This document shows positions 8,486-17,612 of a stretch of DNA of 64,000 bases, piece by piece. Every line of letters begins with the position of its first letter. The first letter of the stretch is position 1. The DNA comes from CAZSNT01 sp964607765 (GTDB lineage: Bacteria > Verrucomicrobiota > Lentisphaeria > Oligosphaerales > JABHEG01), in NCBI GenBank assembly GCA_964607765.1, contig CAZSNT010000012.1, positions 1 to 64,000 of the forward strand, read 5' to 3'. The notes beneath the pieces were generated by a model. The model was given only the letters and a program-made list of their open reading frames with translations, had not been told where the DNA came from and did not search any database. Position numbers and translations under genes: made by a program.

Positions 8486-8589
8486 GTCTCTTTATCTCGC
8501 TCTTTGTCTCGTTCTTTGTCTCGTTCTTTATCCCGCTCTGAAACCCTCTCGGTTGGATCCAAGAGCGGGATGAGGAGCGGGATGAAGAG
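8486..8589. repeat. Degenerate inverted 12-mer array (CTCTTTATCCCG family)
   Basis: Four to five 12-bp units (consensus CTCTTTGTCTCG or TTCTTTATCCCG) at 8488-8539 are followed, after a short core, by inverted units (AAGAGCGGGATGAGGAGCGG) at 8561-8589. The whole can fold on itself. It occupies the gap between the sulfatase-fusion stop (8623) and the GH95-fusion start (8467). A better preserved relative is at 57202-57449. It could affect mRNA stability or coupling, or be a parasitic repeat. Confidence 0.65.
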
Positions 8590-8622
8590 TTTCCATTCGA
8601 GGCTTGACAGTACCGATCGTTC

Positions 8623-10944
8623 TCAAAACTCTCCCGGCTCCCAGAAAGGAATGCCCTTTTCTTCGAGTTGCTTGTTGTAGCGCAGATGCAGGGCGTGTTC
8701 ACCTGCCCGCAGTCGGGGCAGGTTCTTGTTGACCAGTAGGGGTTCCGTGGAATCCCACCATCTGTCAAATTCCGCTTTCAGTTCCTCCACCACTTCAGGA
8801 TATGCGTCCGCAAGGTTCCTCTTCTCGCCCGGATCACTCGAAATATCGCTGAGCCAGGGACCCTTGCTGTCCATGGCGAAAACGAGGCGCCAGCGTGGAG
8901 TTCGGACCGACGCGCCGTAGTATTTGGCCAGGGCACGTGTTTTCTTGCCTTTTCCGCCGCCACCCCAGCGTCCACGGTGGGAGAACAGCATCCTGTCGGG
9001 CCATTCCGCATTCGGGGTTTCCAGCAAGGGCAGCAATGAACGGCCATGCGGCGGCAAGGCGCTTTCCGGGATTTCCGCTCCGGCGAGCGCACAAAAGGTG
9101 CGGTAGAGATCGATGTGTGCAGTCAGGGCAGGAATATCCACCCCCTCACCCAAAACTCCCCTCCAGTACCAGAATGCGGGCACATGTGTACCACCTTCCC
9201 AATTACTGTCCTTGTGCCCTCTGAGGCCCGCATTGCAGGGGATGATCCTGTCTCGGCCCTTCTTACGGATTGACTTCATCGCCATGCCATTGTCGGTCAT
9301 GAAGATGACCAGCGTGTTGTCCAGCACCTGCCACTCTTCGAGCTTCCCCATCAACAGGCCCATGTTGTCGTCAATGTTCTCGATCATCCCATAGCGCCCG
9401 GCCGTTGATTGGTCATAGCCTTCGTCCAGGAAGCGCTTCTTGTACTTTTCCGGAGCAATCAACGGACCGTGGGGAGCATTCAGGGCGATGTAGGCAAGAA
9501 ACGGCTGCTTTGCATCAACCTGTTCTCTTGTCCAAGCCAAGGCGGCCCTGAAGAACAGGTCCGTACAGAATCCCTCGGTCTTGACAATCGTGTCGTTGTG
9601 CAGAAGCACATTGTCGAAGTACTTGTCCTTCGCGTTTTCCTGGAAGTCACCAAAGCCGTACTGCCCAATCCCTCCCGCGCCATGCATGAGGACCTCATCA
9701 AACCCCCGGTTTTGAGGCAGATACGCATCTCCATCCCCCAGATGCCATTTCCCGAACAGTCCGGTCTTGTAGCCGGCCTTCTGCAGTGCTTCAGGGAACG
9801 TCACGACATTTGGCGACAGGCGTTCGCGTTGCATGATGGTGTGACTGACACCCACTTCAAACGGGTAGCGTCCGCTCATCATGGCCGCACGGGTCGGAGC
9901 ACATGTCGGGCTGACGTGAAAATCCGCAAAGCGGGTCGACTGCTCGTAGAGACGATCCAGATGCGGGGTCCGCAAGATCCGGTTGCCCATGCAGGAGAGA
10001 TCCCCCATCCCCTGGTCGTCGGTCAGGACCAGAATAATGTCCGGCCTGCTGCCTGCCAGAGAACGACCTGCGCTCGCGGCCTCACCGCGAGGTCCTGTGC
10101 TCCGCAGAGCCTGAAGTGTGTGATCCCGAATGAAGCTCGCGTAGCGCTCAGGATCATCCAGTGGGAAGTGATGGCCTTTGCTTGAATACTCCCCTTTCTG
10201 GTTAGCGAGAACGGTGACAGATCCGCCCAAGGCCCGGTATTTTTTCTCGAGGATCAGTGAGTTCTCCTCTGCAGGCACGATCTGATCAACCGGGCTTATC
10301 ACGTGCATGATCGGTACACCGGCCTTCGCGAGCGGCTCCAGCTTGTTCAATGGGATATCTTCCGAATTCATGGCCTGCTCTTCCGTGAATCCGTATTGCT
10401 TCTGCAGGTTTCGCCACTCCTTTGCGTGGCCGACTCCCTTGCCTTTGCCGCCCGGCCAGCTTTTGAAATCCAACACAGGCACATCCCCATAGATGCAGGA
10501 TACCTTCCCAGGGTTACGTGCTGCCCAGCCGTAGGCATACAGCCCGCCCCGGCTTACCGCCTCAAGAGCCACGACCTTGCTCAGCCCCGCCGTTTCAGTG
10601 ACGTACGCGTAAAACTCATCCCAAAGATCACGCGCCTTCGGGCTGCCGAGCATGGCGCCGCAGTTGATATGGGCAATGTGAAAACCATACCCGACAAGAA
10701 TCCTATCGATTTCATCGTGGTAGCCGGGGAACTTCGCCCGCCATACCCAGGGCTTGGAAGGCAGCGCTTTCTTCGGTTGAGTTATGAAGCAGCGGTACCC
10801 CTTGAATGAGAAGTTGTGGCGCGTATACCCGTGCCACTGTGACTCCGATGCACCTGAAACAAGCGGCTCCGCCCCTGCAAGGATGACCGGCGCAAATAGA
10901 ACAACTAAACTCGTCCATACCGCTTTATGGTCTGTTCTTCTCAT
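8623..10944 (-). CDS. Secreted alpha/beta-hydrolase - sulfatase fusion
   Basis: 773-aa protein with a signal peptide (about 1-25). Residues 40-285 form an alpha/beta-hydrolase: nucleophile-elbow-like VSRGG at about 130-134, candidate acid Asp220 in SPVDQIVP, His in KGHHFP near 257-262. Residues 300-730 are a type I sulfatase: LTDDQG metal-binding start, CAPTR at 348-352 where Cys becomes formylglycine, GKWH near 398-401, APHG near 491, TDNG near 550. It would remove sulfate esters from carbohydrate, with an additional esterase activity likely. Start chosen is ATG 10944 (GGAG, 6-base spacing), one codon inside a GTG. It overlaps the upstream PQQ gene by 20 bp, indicating translational coupling. 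Substrates are not identifiable. Confidence 0.85.
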   Translation of the reverse strand: MRRTDHKAVWTSLVVLFAPVILAGAEPLVSGASESQWHGYTRHNFSFKGYRCFITQPKKALPSKPWVWRAKFPGYHDEIDRILVGYGFHIAHINCGAMLGSPKARDLWDEFYAYVTETAGLSKVVALEAVSRGGLYAYGWAARNPGKVSCIYGDVPVLDFKSWPGGKGKGVGHAKEWRNLQKQYGFTEEQAMNSEDIPLNKLEPLAKAGVPIMHVISPVDQIVPAEENSLILEKKYRALGGSVTVLANQKGEYSSKGHHFPLDDPERYASFIRDHTLQALRSTGPRGEAASAGRSLAGSRPDIILVLTDDQGMGDLSCMGNRILRTPHLDRLYEQSTRFADFHVSPTCAPTRAAMMSGRYPFEVGVSHTIMQRERLSPNVVTFPEALQKAGYKTGLFGKWHLGDGDAYLPQNRGFDEVLMHGAGGIGQYGFGDFQENAKDKYFDNVLLHNDTIVKTEGFCTDLFFRAALAWTREQVDAKQPFLAYIALNAPHGPLIAPEKYKKRFLDEGYDQSTAGRYGMIENIDDNMGLLMGKLEEWQVLDNTLVIFMTDNGMAMKSIRKKGRDRIIPCNAGLRGHKDSNWEGGTHVPAFWYWRGVLGEGVDIPALTAHIDLYRTFCALAGAEIPESALPPHGRSLLPLLETPNAEWPDRMLFSHRGRWGGGGKGKKTRALAKYYGASVRTPRWRLVFAMDSKGPWLSDISSDPGEKRNLADAYPEVVEELKAEFDRWWDSTEPLLVNKNLPRLRAGEHALHLRYNKQLEEKGIPFWEPGEF

Positions 10945-13900
10945 CACTGTCTCCTGCTGCTCCAGCCGGGGCGAAACACGACACGTTCCCGTTCATGTCG
11001 GAAATGAACGCCCTGCCGTGGGCGGCAACCATGCCGTCAAAGACCGGCGGGCAGTCGAGTTTGACCTCAGAAAGCCGCTTCCCGTCTCTGGTCGAGACGA
11101 CCACTAGCTTGCCCCCCAGCTTGCCGGCCACGGCCTTCTCTTTCTCGTAGATCCGGTCGAGTTTGGATGGATCATTCTGTCCTTGTCTGATCAGGCCGAA
11201 CGCCTCGTAGTCGTCAACCACATCCGGCGCCCCGGCCGCCAGCAGCAGGTCCGGCTCGCCCGCCGCGGCATGCGGCGCGACCAGCATGGCGCGGACGTAG
11301 ACATCGGTTTTGCGGGACCAATCCCAGAGCGGGGTCGTCGCCCGGCCTCCGCCGGCATCGGGGCCACGGATCTCGATGTTCGTGCCCTTGAGCCGGTTCA
11401 CATCGGCCACGTCCGGATTACGATCACAACCGAACAGGTGCGCCGTCTGTCGCTGCCCCTCGACGAAGAACTCTCGCCCGTAGCCATAGACCTTGTCCCC
11501 GGTCACGCACAGCATGAAACCTGACGGCTGACTGTAAGCCGGTCTATTCACCCCCCAGCAGCCACCGGTCGAATCGCTGCCGTAGTACCAGAGCCCCCGA
11601 TGCCACTGGCTTTGGTCAAGGAACCCGGTCGTCGAGAACAGGTGGTCCCGGCTGGTGTCCTTCTTCCTGCCGACCGGGCCTTTCTTCCGGCGATCGAGAA
11701 ATGTATCGGGGGTCGGGTAATAGATCTCTTCGCGCCGGCCGTCGAGGCCGAATGCCTGCTGCCCCATCCAGATCCTGCCGGCCGCAAGAGAGAGCACGTC
11801 TCGATTCGTCGAAGGGCTCTGGGGCCACGTGGCCTCGAGCAAGGGCTTGCCGGTCTGCGGGTGCAGGTTGTTCATCACCGACTCGTGGAGTTTCCTGCCG
11901 GTGGCGGCGTCAAGTACGACCATCCTCAGCCCGCCGTCCAGGAACATGGACCTGCCGGCAACGCAGTAGACCTTGGCGCTTCTGTCATCCTGATCCGGCA
12001 GGACCAGCACACTCCCGTTCACCGGCCAGGGCGACGCGATGTTCTCGAACGCCACCAGGCGCCGTTCCAGCGGCGCGACCCGGTATTTCCAGATCAGCTC
12101 GCCGGTCTCCAGGCTGATGTTGTAGACCCAGCCGTCGTGGGCCCCGAAGATGACTTGACCTGCCCAGATGGTCGGCGGCGAGTCGACTCGGCCACCGGCC
12201 AGGAACTGCCAACGCTGCGTGCCACTGTCCCTGTCCAAGGCATGGATCGTGTGGGTGTCGGCGGCGGCGACGATCACCAGGCCGCCGGACACGACCGGCT
12301 GAGTCAGCTTGCCGCGCAACGGCGCTTTCCACGCCAGCGCGTAGCGGTCGGACATGGGTGTCGTGGCCAGGCCGTGACGGGACGGGGCGCCGCGGAAGGT
12401 CGGCCAGTCGCCGGCTCTCGCAGTGAGTTCCGCGGCCCTTCCCGTGCCCTTTACCAGCCGGCCTTTGTCAGGAATCTCCGCGGGGACCCGGCGCGAGGCA
12501 TTTGCGGGCACCATCGCGTTGAATCCGCGGATGAGCGAGCCCGGGAAGCAGGCACAGCTGTTGGGCGGCACATAGAGGATGCCATTCGCCGGCATCATGC
12601 CGTAGCGGCAGGAGCCCCGGGCCCAGAAATCGTGGTGCCACGTCCCGTTCTTGACGTCGAACACATCGACCCCGGTCCTGCCTGTGAACAAAAACCGTTC
12701 CGTGCCCCTGTTCCGGTGGCAGCGGTGGTGGGCCATGTGTTGCGCCGAATCCGGGCCGAACTCGCGCACGTCCTTGCCGGTTTTCGGGTCGATCCCGACG
12801 TACTGCCCGCCGGCCTCGGTATTGAACAGACCCGCGCTCCAGACCAAGCCGTCGGCCACCATCAGATCCACGGCGCTGAAGTACTGCGTGAACTGCCGGT
12901 GCTCGCGGGTCCACAGGATCTTGCCCGTGCCGGCATCCAGCCCCAGCATCGTGTTCTCTTTCTTGCGCGTTCGTACGTTACGGTGGTCCTGCGTGCAGGA
13001 GAACAGCAGCACACCGTCGTGGTGGACCATGGTAACCCCCGAGTGCAGGCCCATCTGCTGCCAATACTCGATTGGCTCGGATCGCCAGAGCTCACGGCCG
13101 TTCGTACGGTCGAGCGCGACAATGCGGGCGCTGTCGTGGATGAAAAGGCTGTTTCCTGCGATGGTCATACTGAACGGGAGGATGCTCTGCTCAGGTTGGT
13201 GTTCCCATTGTTTCGTACCGGTCGCCGCGTCCAGCGCGAGGATCTTCCGGGGTATGCTGTTGGCGGGAAGCCTGTTCCAGGCCGTCATGCTCATGAAATC
13301 GTGTTTCGACCGGCTCTTCTCGGAGAGATTAACGACGCAGTAGAGCGTGCCCCCGTACAGAATCAGTTCCTCAGCGTTGCTCGAGACCTCGCTTGCCCAT
13401 ATCTCCTTGCCGTCGCGGGTGTCGAGCGCGCTGACGGGCGCGTTGAAACCAAGAGTGACGTAGAGTCTGTCCGCCTCGGCGACCATGCGGTGACTGAGGT
13501 TGCCCATGCCGCTCTTGAGGTGGTCCAGATGCACGACGAGCGGCTGGGGCAGCTTCTTCTTCCACAGGACCTTGCCGTTGAACCCGTCCCTGGCCGTGAG
13601 ACACCACTTGGACGGCAAGGACAGGAACTCCGTCGATCCCTCATCCATCATGTAGAAGACGCGGCCGGCAGCGGAGACCATCGCCTGGAAGCTGTTGTTC
13701 GCATCGTGGCTCCGGCAGTAAAGGGGGGCGGCAACCCACTGCAGATGCTCCGGCGGGCCGACCTCGAGATCTCTGGAGACCGCCTTGTTGCTGGCATCGT
13801 AGAGATTGTGCGTCCAGTCGTCGATGGTCGCAGGAACCGGTTCGGCGATCGTCTCGCCCTGGTATTTCGCCAGCCCCCGAGGCGCCAGGATACGGGAGAT

Positions 13901-14254
13901 CTCGTTACGCGCAATCCGGGGCCCCGGTTCGACCAAGAGCAGATTAACGATGTTATCGATGAGCGGAAGGCGTCTGCCGCTCAGGTACGATGTCGTCACC
14001 TTGCCGCCCAGGTCCGCGGCCAGGATCTGAGCTTGCGCCTTCCGCTGCAGGGCATCGTTGGTATAGAGGCCATGGACTAGAAACCGCCCCCCGGTTGCCT
14101 CCGCCGTCTTCCTGATGTCCGGCGCATTGACATGCACGATCAAACCGCCCGAGAACCCGCTTCGGGCAATGAACTGCTCAAGGTCCGCCTCCGCGGCGCG
14201 TGCCGACACGGTTGCCAGAGCGACCAGGAGCGGGATCAGTAGACGTGTCTTCAT
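10925..14254 (-). CDS. Secreted PQQ-type beta-propeller protein
   Basis: About 1109 aa with a signal peptide (LLIPLLVALATVSARA). Many propeller blades of the PQQ-binding-like class are visible (LDTRDGKEIW, LDAATGTKQWEH, LDRTNGRELWR, LDAGTGKILW, IDPKTGKDV, LDRDSGTQRWQF), arranged in two halves. No haem motif or dehydrogenase active site was seen. Such proteins are common, poorly characterised periplasmic or surface proteins in PVC bacteria. The ATG at 14254 is preferred because AAGGA lies six bases upstream; an ATG at 14260 is too close to it. Its end overlaps the hydrolase-sulfatase gene, so the two are probably translated together. A scaffold, sensor or polysaccharide-binding role is conceivable. 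Confidence 0.75.
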   Translation of the reverse strand: MKTRLLIPLLVALATVSARAAEADLEQFIARSGFSGGLIVHVNAPDIRKTAEATGGRFLVHGLYTNDALQRKAQAQILAADLGGKVTTSYLSGRRLPLIDNIVNLLLVEPGPRIARNEISRILAPRGLAKYQGETIAEPVPATIDDWTHNLYDASNKAVSRDLEVGPPEHLQWVAAPLYCRSHDANNSFQAMVSAAGRVFYMMDEGSTEFLSLPSKWCLTARDGFNGKVLWKKKLPQPLVVHLDHLKSGMGNLSHRMVAEADRLYVTLGFNAPVSALDTRDGKEIWASEVSSNAEELILYGGTLYCVVNLSEKSRSKHDFMSMTAWNRLPANSIPRKILALDAATGTKQWEHQPEQSILPFSMTIAGNSLFIHDSARIVALDRTNGRELWRSEPIEYWQQMGLHSGVTMVHHDGVLLFSCTQDHRNVRTRKKENTMLGLDAGTGKILWTREHRQFTQYFSAVDLMVADGLVWSAGLFNTEAGGQYVGIDPKTGKDVREFGPDSAQHMAHHRCHRNRGTERFLFTGRTGVDVFDVKNGTWHHDFWARGSCRYGMMPANGILYVPPNSCACFPGSLIRGFNAMVPANASRRVPAEIPDKGRLVKGTGRAAELTARAGDWPTFRGAPSRHGLATTPMSDRYALAWKAPLRGKLTQPVVSGGLVIVAAADTHTIHALDRDSGTQRWQFLAGGRVDSPPTIWAGQVIFGAHDGWVYNISLETGELIWKYRVAPLERRLVAFENIASPWPVNGSVLVLPDQDDRSAKVYCVAGRSMFLDGGLRMVVLDAATGRKLHESVMNNLHPQTGKPLLEATWPQSPSTNRDVLSLAAGRIWMGQQAFGLDGRREEIYYPTPDTFLDRRKKGPVGRKKDTSRDHLFSTTGFLDQSQWHRGLWYYGSDSTGGCWGVNRPAYSQPSGFMLCVTGDKVYGYGREFFVEGQRQTAHLFGCDRNPDVADVNRLKGTNIEIRGPDAGGGRATTPLWDWSRKTDVYVRAMLVAPHAAAGEPDLLLAAGAPDVVDDYEAFGLIRQGQNDPSKLDRIYEKEKAVAGKLGGKLVVVSTRDGKRLSEVKLDCPPVFDGMVAAHGRAFISDMNGNVSCFAPAGAAGDSDEKNRP

Positions 14255-14331
14255 CTTCATTCCTTTATCCCATCCCTCATTCTGTCAGGGCCGTCACAAG
14301 AAAGGAGAGATGTCAGGGACTGACCTTGGCG

Positions 14332-17300
14332 TTAGGGCTTTTGCACAACAATCGGGTTCTCAACATCGGTTACCTTGATCCGTGAGGATAACCAGGCGTT
14401 GGGCGACTGGGGGGCATTGACGCTGAACGTGTTGTGCCCTGGCACGGCTTCGAAGGCGAGGCCACTCACCGGTACATTCTTCACGAAGTTCCAGTTGGGA
14501 TCGTAGACTCGGGCATTGGAGCCCCTCGAATAGACCAGGTAGTGGTTGTAAGGGATGGTGCCGGTGACTTTCGCCTTGACGTCGTTGAGGGCGAGAACCG
14601 GATCGATCAAGCCTCTGTCCCGGCTCTCCTGCATGGCTTCGATCCGGGTGATCTCGATGCCGGCGCGTTTGCCCGCCGGGACCTTGTGCAGGAAGACGCG
14701 GAACCGGTCCACTCTGGCGTAGTCGAACTGCGTGATCGTTCCGGCTCTGAAGATGTCCCAGCCCTCGCGATTGTTGACTGCCTCTCCGTTGGGGATCTCG
14801 ATGGTGCGCTCTCCGACGAAGTCGATATCCACGGCATACATGCGCGGGAAACCGCCCGTGCTCAGAACCAACGTCGAGCCACTGCCATCCCCGTTAACAG
14901 TGATTGCGACGCCGCGGCTCTTGCTCATGTCGACTGCGTGGAGCCAATGGCCGACCGTGTCCTTTCGTGCGTAGTACTCGTAGGGGTCAGTGGCTTGGGA
15001 GTTATCGAGCGACACCTCAAGAACGCCGTTGTCAAAGCCCAGGATCTGCTCCGCGTTCTCCGGGTTGACGATAGCCTCGGCGCCCGCCGGCATCAGCGAC
15101 ACGTTCTCCGCATTATCGTTCGACATATCGGCCATGACGTGGAGTTCGACGACAGGGCGCTGGGTGGCGTGAGGGTTCTTCAGCCCACTGAGTGTTTCGC
15201 CGGTCGCTTTGAGGAACTGGCGGGGCGCCACCTGCGGCCTTTCCGCCTGCACATTCCAACCCGCATCGATGCCCTCGCGGCGCATGGCCCGGGTTTTCGT
15301 CAGCTGCCAGTGCCCATCGGTTTCCGAAGCCACATAGAAGTCGTCTTTCGTGGCGCTGATCATCTTGGCCTGCTCGGCGCTCAGGTGGGGTTTCAGTTCA
15401 CTCCACAGGATCAGCATCGCACCTGCGTCCTTCCACAGGCCATGGGTCTTGACAACATCCAGCGTCAGCCCTGCATGAATGGCACGCAGACCAATGTCCT
15501 TGCCTTTGGCACTGCCTCCTGCCCCCTTGCATAAGTCGTCAAGACTGGGGGCCCGCATGGCTTGTTCCGCAAGGAACACCGGAATGTTGCCGCCCTTGCC
15601 CCCGACCGCCTTCTGGATACGCTTGAAGTTGTGTTCGAAGTGGCCGAACAGCCTGATGCCGAGCGCGGACCCGCCTCCTCCGGGATGATCCATGCGCTCG
15701 TAGACCTCCTGTGAGAACCTGCGCAGGCCCCAGGAACCGAGGTCCTCGGTCCAGGCGGAGCCGTCATAGCCGTCGCCGGTCTGCATGTCGTTCAGCAGTT
15801 GCGCATAGCCGACGGCCTGCTGCACGAGCAGTTCCGAGCGGCTGTCCGGAAGGAAGTAGTTCCCGTTGGCGTTCGTCAGGACGAACTCAACCGTGTCTCC
15901 CTTCTTGTGCGCCACCAGGGGTGTTTTCGATGGACGCGCCCAGCGGCCCTTGGCCAACACGATCTGCCACTTGTTGTCCGGGGTCAGCGATGCGGCGTAC
16001 GTGTAGAGATTCCTGTTGAGGCTGATCAGGCTGGCCATGCCCTCGTAATAGGGCGGAAAGGTGCCGCCCAGCCCGCCATTGTAATCCCGGGGTTCGGGCA
16101 GCTTGTTGATGTCGTAGAAGGGCAGCATGCCGGGCTTCATGCCGGGGTGGTAATCCCAGTCCGGCTCAAGCAGAATCGTGAGCCCCTTCGCCTCTGCAGG
16201 GACATCGTGCAGCAACGTGCCGCGCGCGCTCTTGGCCAGGTCTTTGTGCACCACTCCCCAGCCGTAATCGGGATCTGGCTTTCGGATCAGGTGGGAGAAT
16301 CCGTGGAATTGGAGGCCGATCCCAAGCGAGTCGCAGTGCTTTCTCCAGGCACGGGCCTGCTCGCGTCCGCCCGGAAACACCTCGGGCTTGAGGTCGCTGA
16401 TATTGTGCCCCTGCCAGTGGTGTTGGGACAGGTAGATGCTGTTCAGGCCTGCCGCCGCCGCGAGGTCGGCCGCAGGATAGAGGGAACCAGGGTCAAACTC
16501 CCATCCGCGTCCCGTCCCGGTCTTTTCTGTGGGCGAGAAGGACAGTGTGCGCAACGGCGTACCGTAGAAGGTCGCACACTCATCGACCCACGCGTCCACA
16601 TCCGCCCGCGTCCAGCTCTTCAGGTTGGCGCGGTTCGGGCGGGGCAGCGAGGGCTCCGCAACCCAGATGTCAGCCAGGATATCGTCGTGCTCCTCATCGC
16701 TGGCAAATCCGAAGATTCCGATCTTCCCCTGCGGCTGCGCCCGGTCGGTCGTCTGCGCCCACTGCGGATAGGGCCAGCTGAAGTACGCACCGTTCTCGAT
16801 CTTGTAGTTCCAGCGGCTCTTCAACTCCGTCATTGGATTGAGCCGGATCGTGTTGAGCTTCCAGCCGTCGCTCTGTGCGCTGGTCCGCACATCGAACTCG
16901 ACCCGATGGCCGGGCCAGTCGTCGTCAAGGCCGCCTTCCGGATTGTTGGACACGTGCAGCAGCTCGAACTTCAGGTAACGATCGTCCGCGATGACAGCGA
17001 CCTTGATCTGGTACTTCCTATCGCTGGACCACAGGAGGAGCATGTTTGGCCCGACCTGCGCCATGTTGTCAAGAACCGTCCGCGTCCCGTCCTGGAAACG
17101 TCGGGCACGAGTGCCGTCCACCCAGTTGTAGACAGACCAGCCTCGGGATTCCGGGCTGGAGACAACCTTTCCGGTATCCTCCCGTTTCAGACTCACGGCG
17201 CCATCCGGCGCGATCGTGAGCGACATGGCCTTGCCGCGGAAGGTGACCGGCTTAGCGGAACGCGTCGGTTCCGCCAGAAGAGTCGTGGCGCCAAGCAAGG

Positions 17301-17343
17301 CACAGAACATGATCGTGAGGGTGTTGGATAGGCGCAGCTTCAT
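14332..17343 (-). CDS. Large secreted protein of unknown family, TIM-barrel glycosidase-like
   Basis: About 1003 aa with a signal peptide (LSNTLTIMFCALLGATTLLA). The N-terminal 300 residues look like a beta-sandwich domain. The middle (about 300-750) has barrel-like signatures such as LNSIYLSQHHWQGH, GIGLQFHGFSHLI and GYDGSAWTEDLGSWG; the last recalls the acidic strand ends of GH-D/GH36-type barrels. The C-terminal 250 residues appear beta-rich (GERTIEIPNGEAV, HYLVYSRGSN). I do not recognise a named family. The start at 17343 follows AAGGAG by 11 bases; an ATG at 17352 is only two bases from it. It is followed by the PQQ and sulfatase genes, so a role in the same polysaccharide system is likely. 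Confidence 0.6.
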   Translation of the reverse strand: MKLRLSNTLTIMFCALLGATTLLAEPTRSAKPVTFRGKAMSLTIAPDGAVSLKREDTGKVVSSPESRGWSVYNWVDGTRARRFQDGTRTVLDNMAQVGPNMLLLWSSDRKYQIKVAVIADDRYLKFELLHVSNNPEGGLDDDWPGHRVEFDVRTSAQSDGWKLNTIRLNPMTELKSRWNYKIENGAYFSWPYPQWAQTTDRAQPQGKIGIFGFASDEEHDDILADIWVAEPSLPRPNRANLKSWTRADVDAWVDECATFYGTPLRTLSFSPTEKTGTGRGWEFDPGSLYPAADLAAAAGLNSIYLSQHHWQGHNISDLKPEVFPGGREQARAWRKHCDSLGIGLQFHGFSHLIRKPDPDYGWGVVHKDLAKSARGTLLHDVPAEAKGLTILLEPDWDYHPGMKPGMLPFYDINKLPEPRDYNGGLGGTFPPYYEGMASLISLNRNLYTYAASLTPDNKWQIVLAKGRWARPSKTPLVAHKKGDTVEFVLTNANGNYFLPDSRSELLVQQAVGYAQLLNDMQTGDGYDGSAWTEDLGSWGLRRFSQEVYERMDHPGGGGSALGIRLFGHFEHNFKRIQKAVGGKGGNIPVFLAEQAMRAPSLDDLCKGAGGSAKGKDIGLRAIHAGLTLDVVKTHGLWKDAGAMLILWSELKPHLSAEQAKMISATKDDFYVASETDGHWQLTKTRAMRREGIDAGWNVQAERPQVAPRQFLKATGETLSGLKNPHATQRPVVELHVMADMSNDNAENVSLMPAGAEAIVNPENAEQILGFDNGVLEVSLDNSQATDPYEYYARKDTVGHWLHAVDMSKSRGVAITVNGDGSGSTLVLSTGGFPRMYAVDIDFVGERTIEIPNGEAVNNREGWDIFRAGTITQFDYARVDRFRVFLHKVPAGKRAGIEITRIEAMQESRDRGLIDPVLALNDVKAKVTGTIPYNHYLVYSRGSNARVYDPNWNFVKNVPVSGLAFEAVPGHNTFSVNAPQSPNAWLSSRIKVTDVENPIVVQKP

Positions 17344-17529
17344 GGCTTCCATCACTCCTTCAAGATTCACCGTCGCAGGACCGAGTGCCCGACAAGCAGA
17401 ACGCCATACGTTGGCAGTGGTGGTGGCTCCGCTCTGCCACCGCACTCCAGACGCTGTCCCCATCGGCTGCCGCCAGCCATGTTCGCCTTGTCTGTCTCAT
17501 GCCCGCCCGGTCTCATCCCATCGCCCAAT

Positions 17530-17591
17530 GTGGGAGGGGCACGGTGTGCCGCGACAGTGCCGGGAATCGCCGCACACGGTGCGCCTCCCAC
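17530..17591. repeat. Long imperfect hairpin (about 24-bp arms)
   Basis: GTGGGAGGGGCACGGTGTGC at 17530 pairs with the 24 bases ending at 17591, which read GTGGGAGGCGCACCGTGTGC in reverse complement. There are three mismatches and a loop of about 12 bp. It lies between the sulfatase stop (17613) and the start of the large unknown gene. It may act as an intercistronic mRNA-stabilising structure or be a dispersed palindromic repeat; there is no T-run for a classical terminator. The rest of the gap (17353-17529) shows nothing clear. Confidence 0.65.
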
Positions 17592-17612
17592 GTTTCGGGT
17601 TTCAGGTTTCTC

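Noticed and set aside
11600..14080. 826-codon plus-strand open frame opposite the PQQ propeller gene
   Set aside because: Antisense shadow of a high-GC gene: Arg/Pro/Val-rich, no motifs, no ribosome binding site, while the minus strand has a signal peptide and propeller repeats.
15799..17331. 510-codon plus-strand open frame
   Set aside because: Antisense to the large secreted protein; composition typical of a shadow frame.
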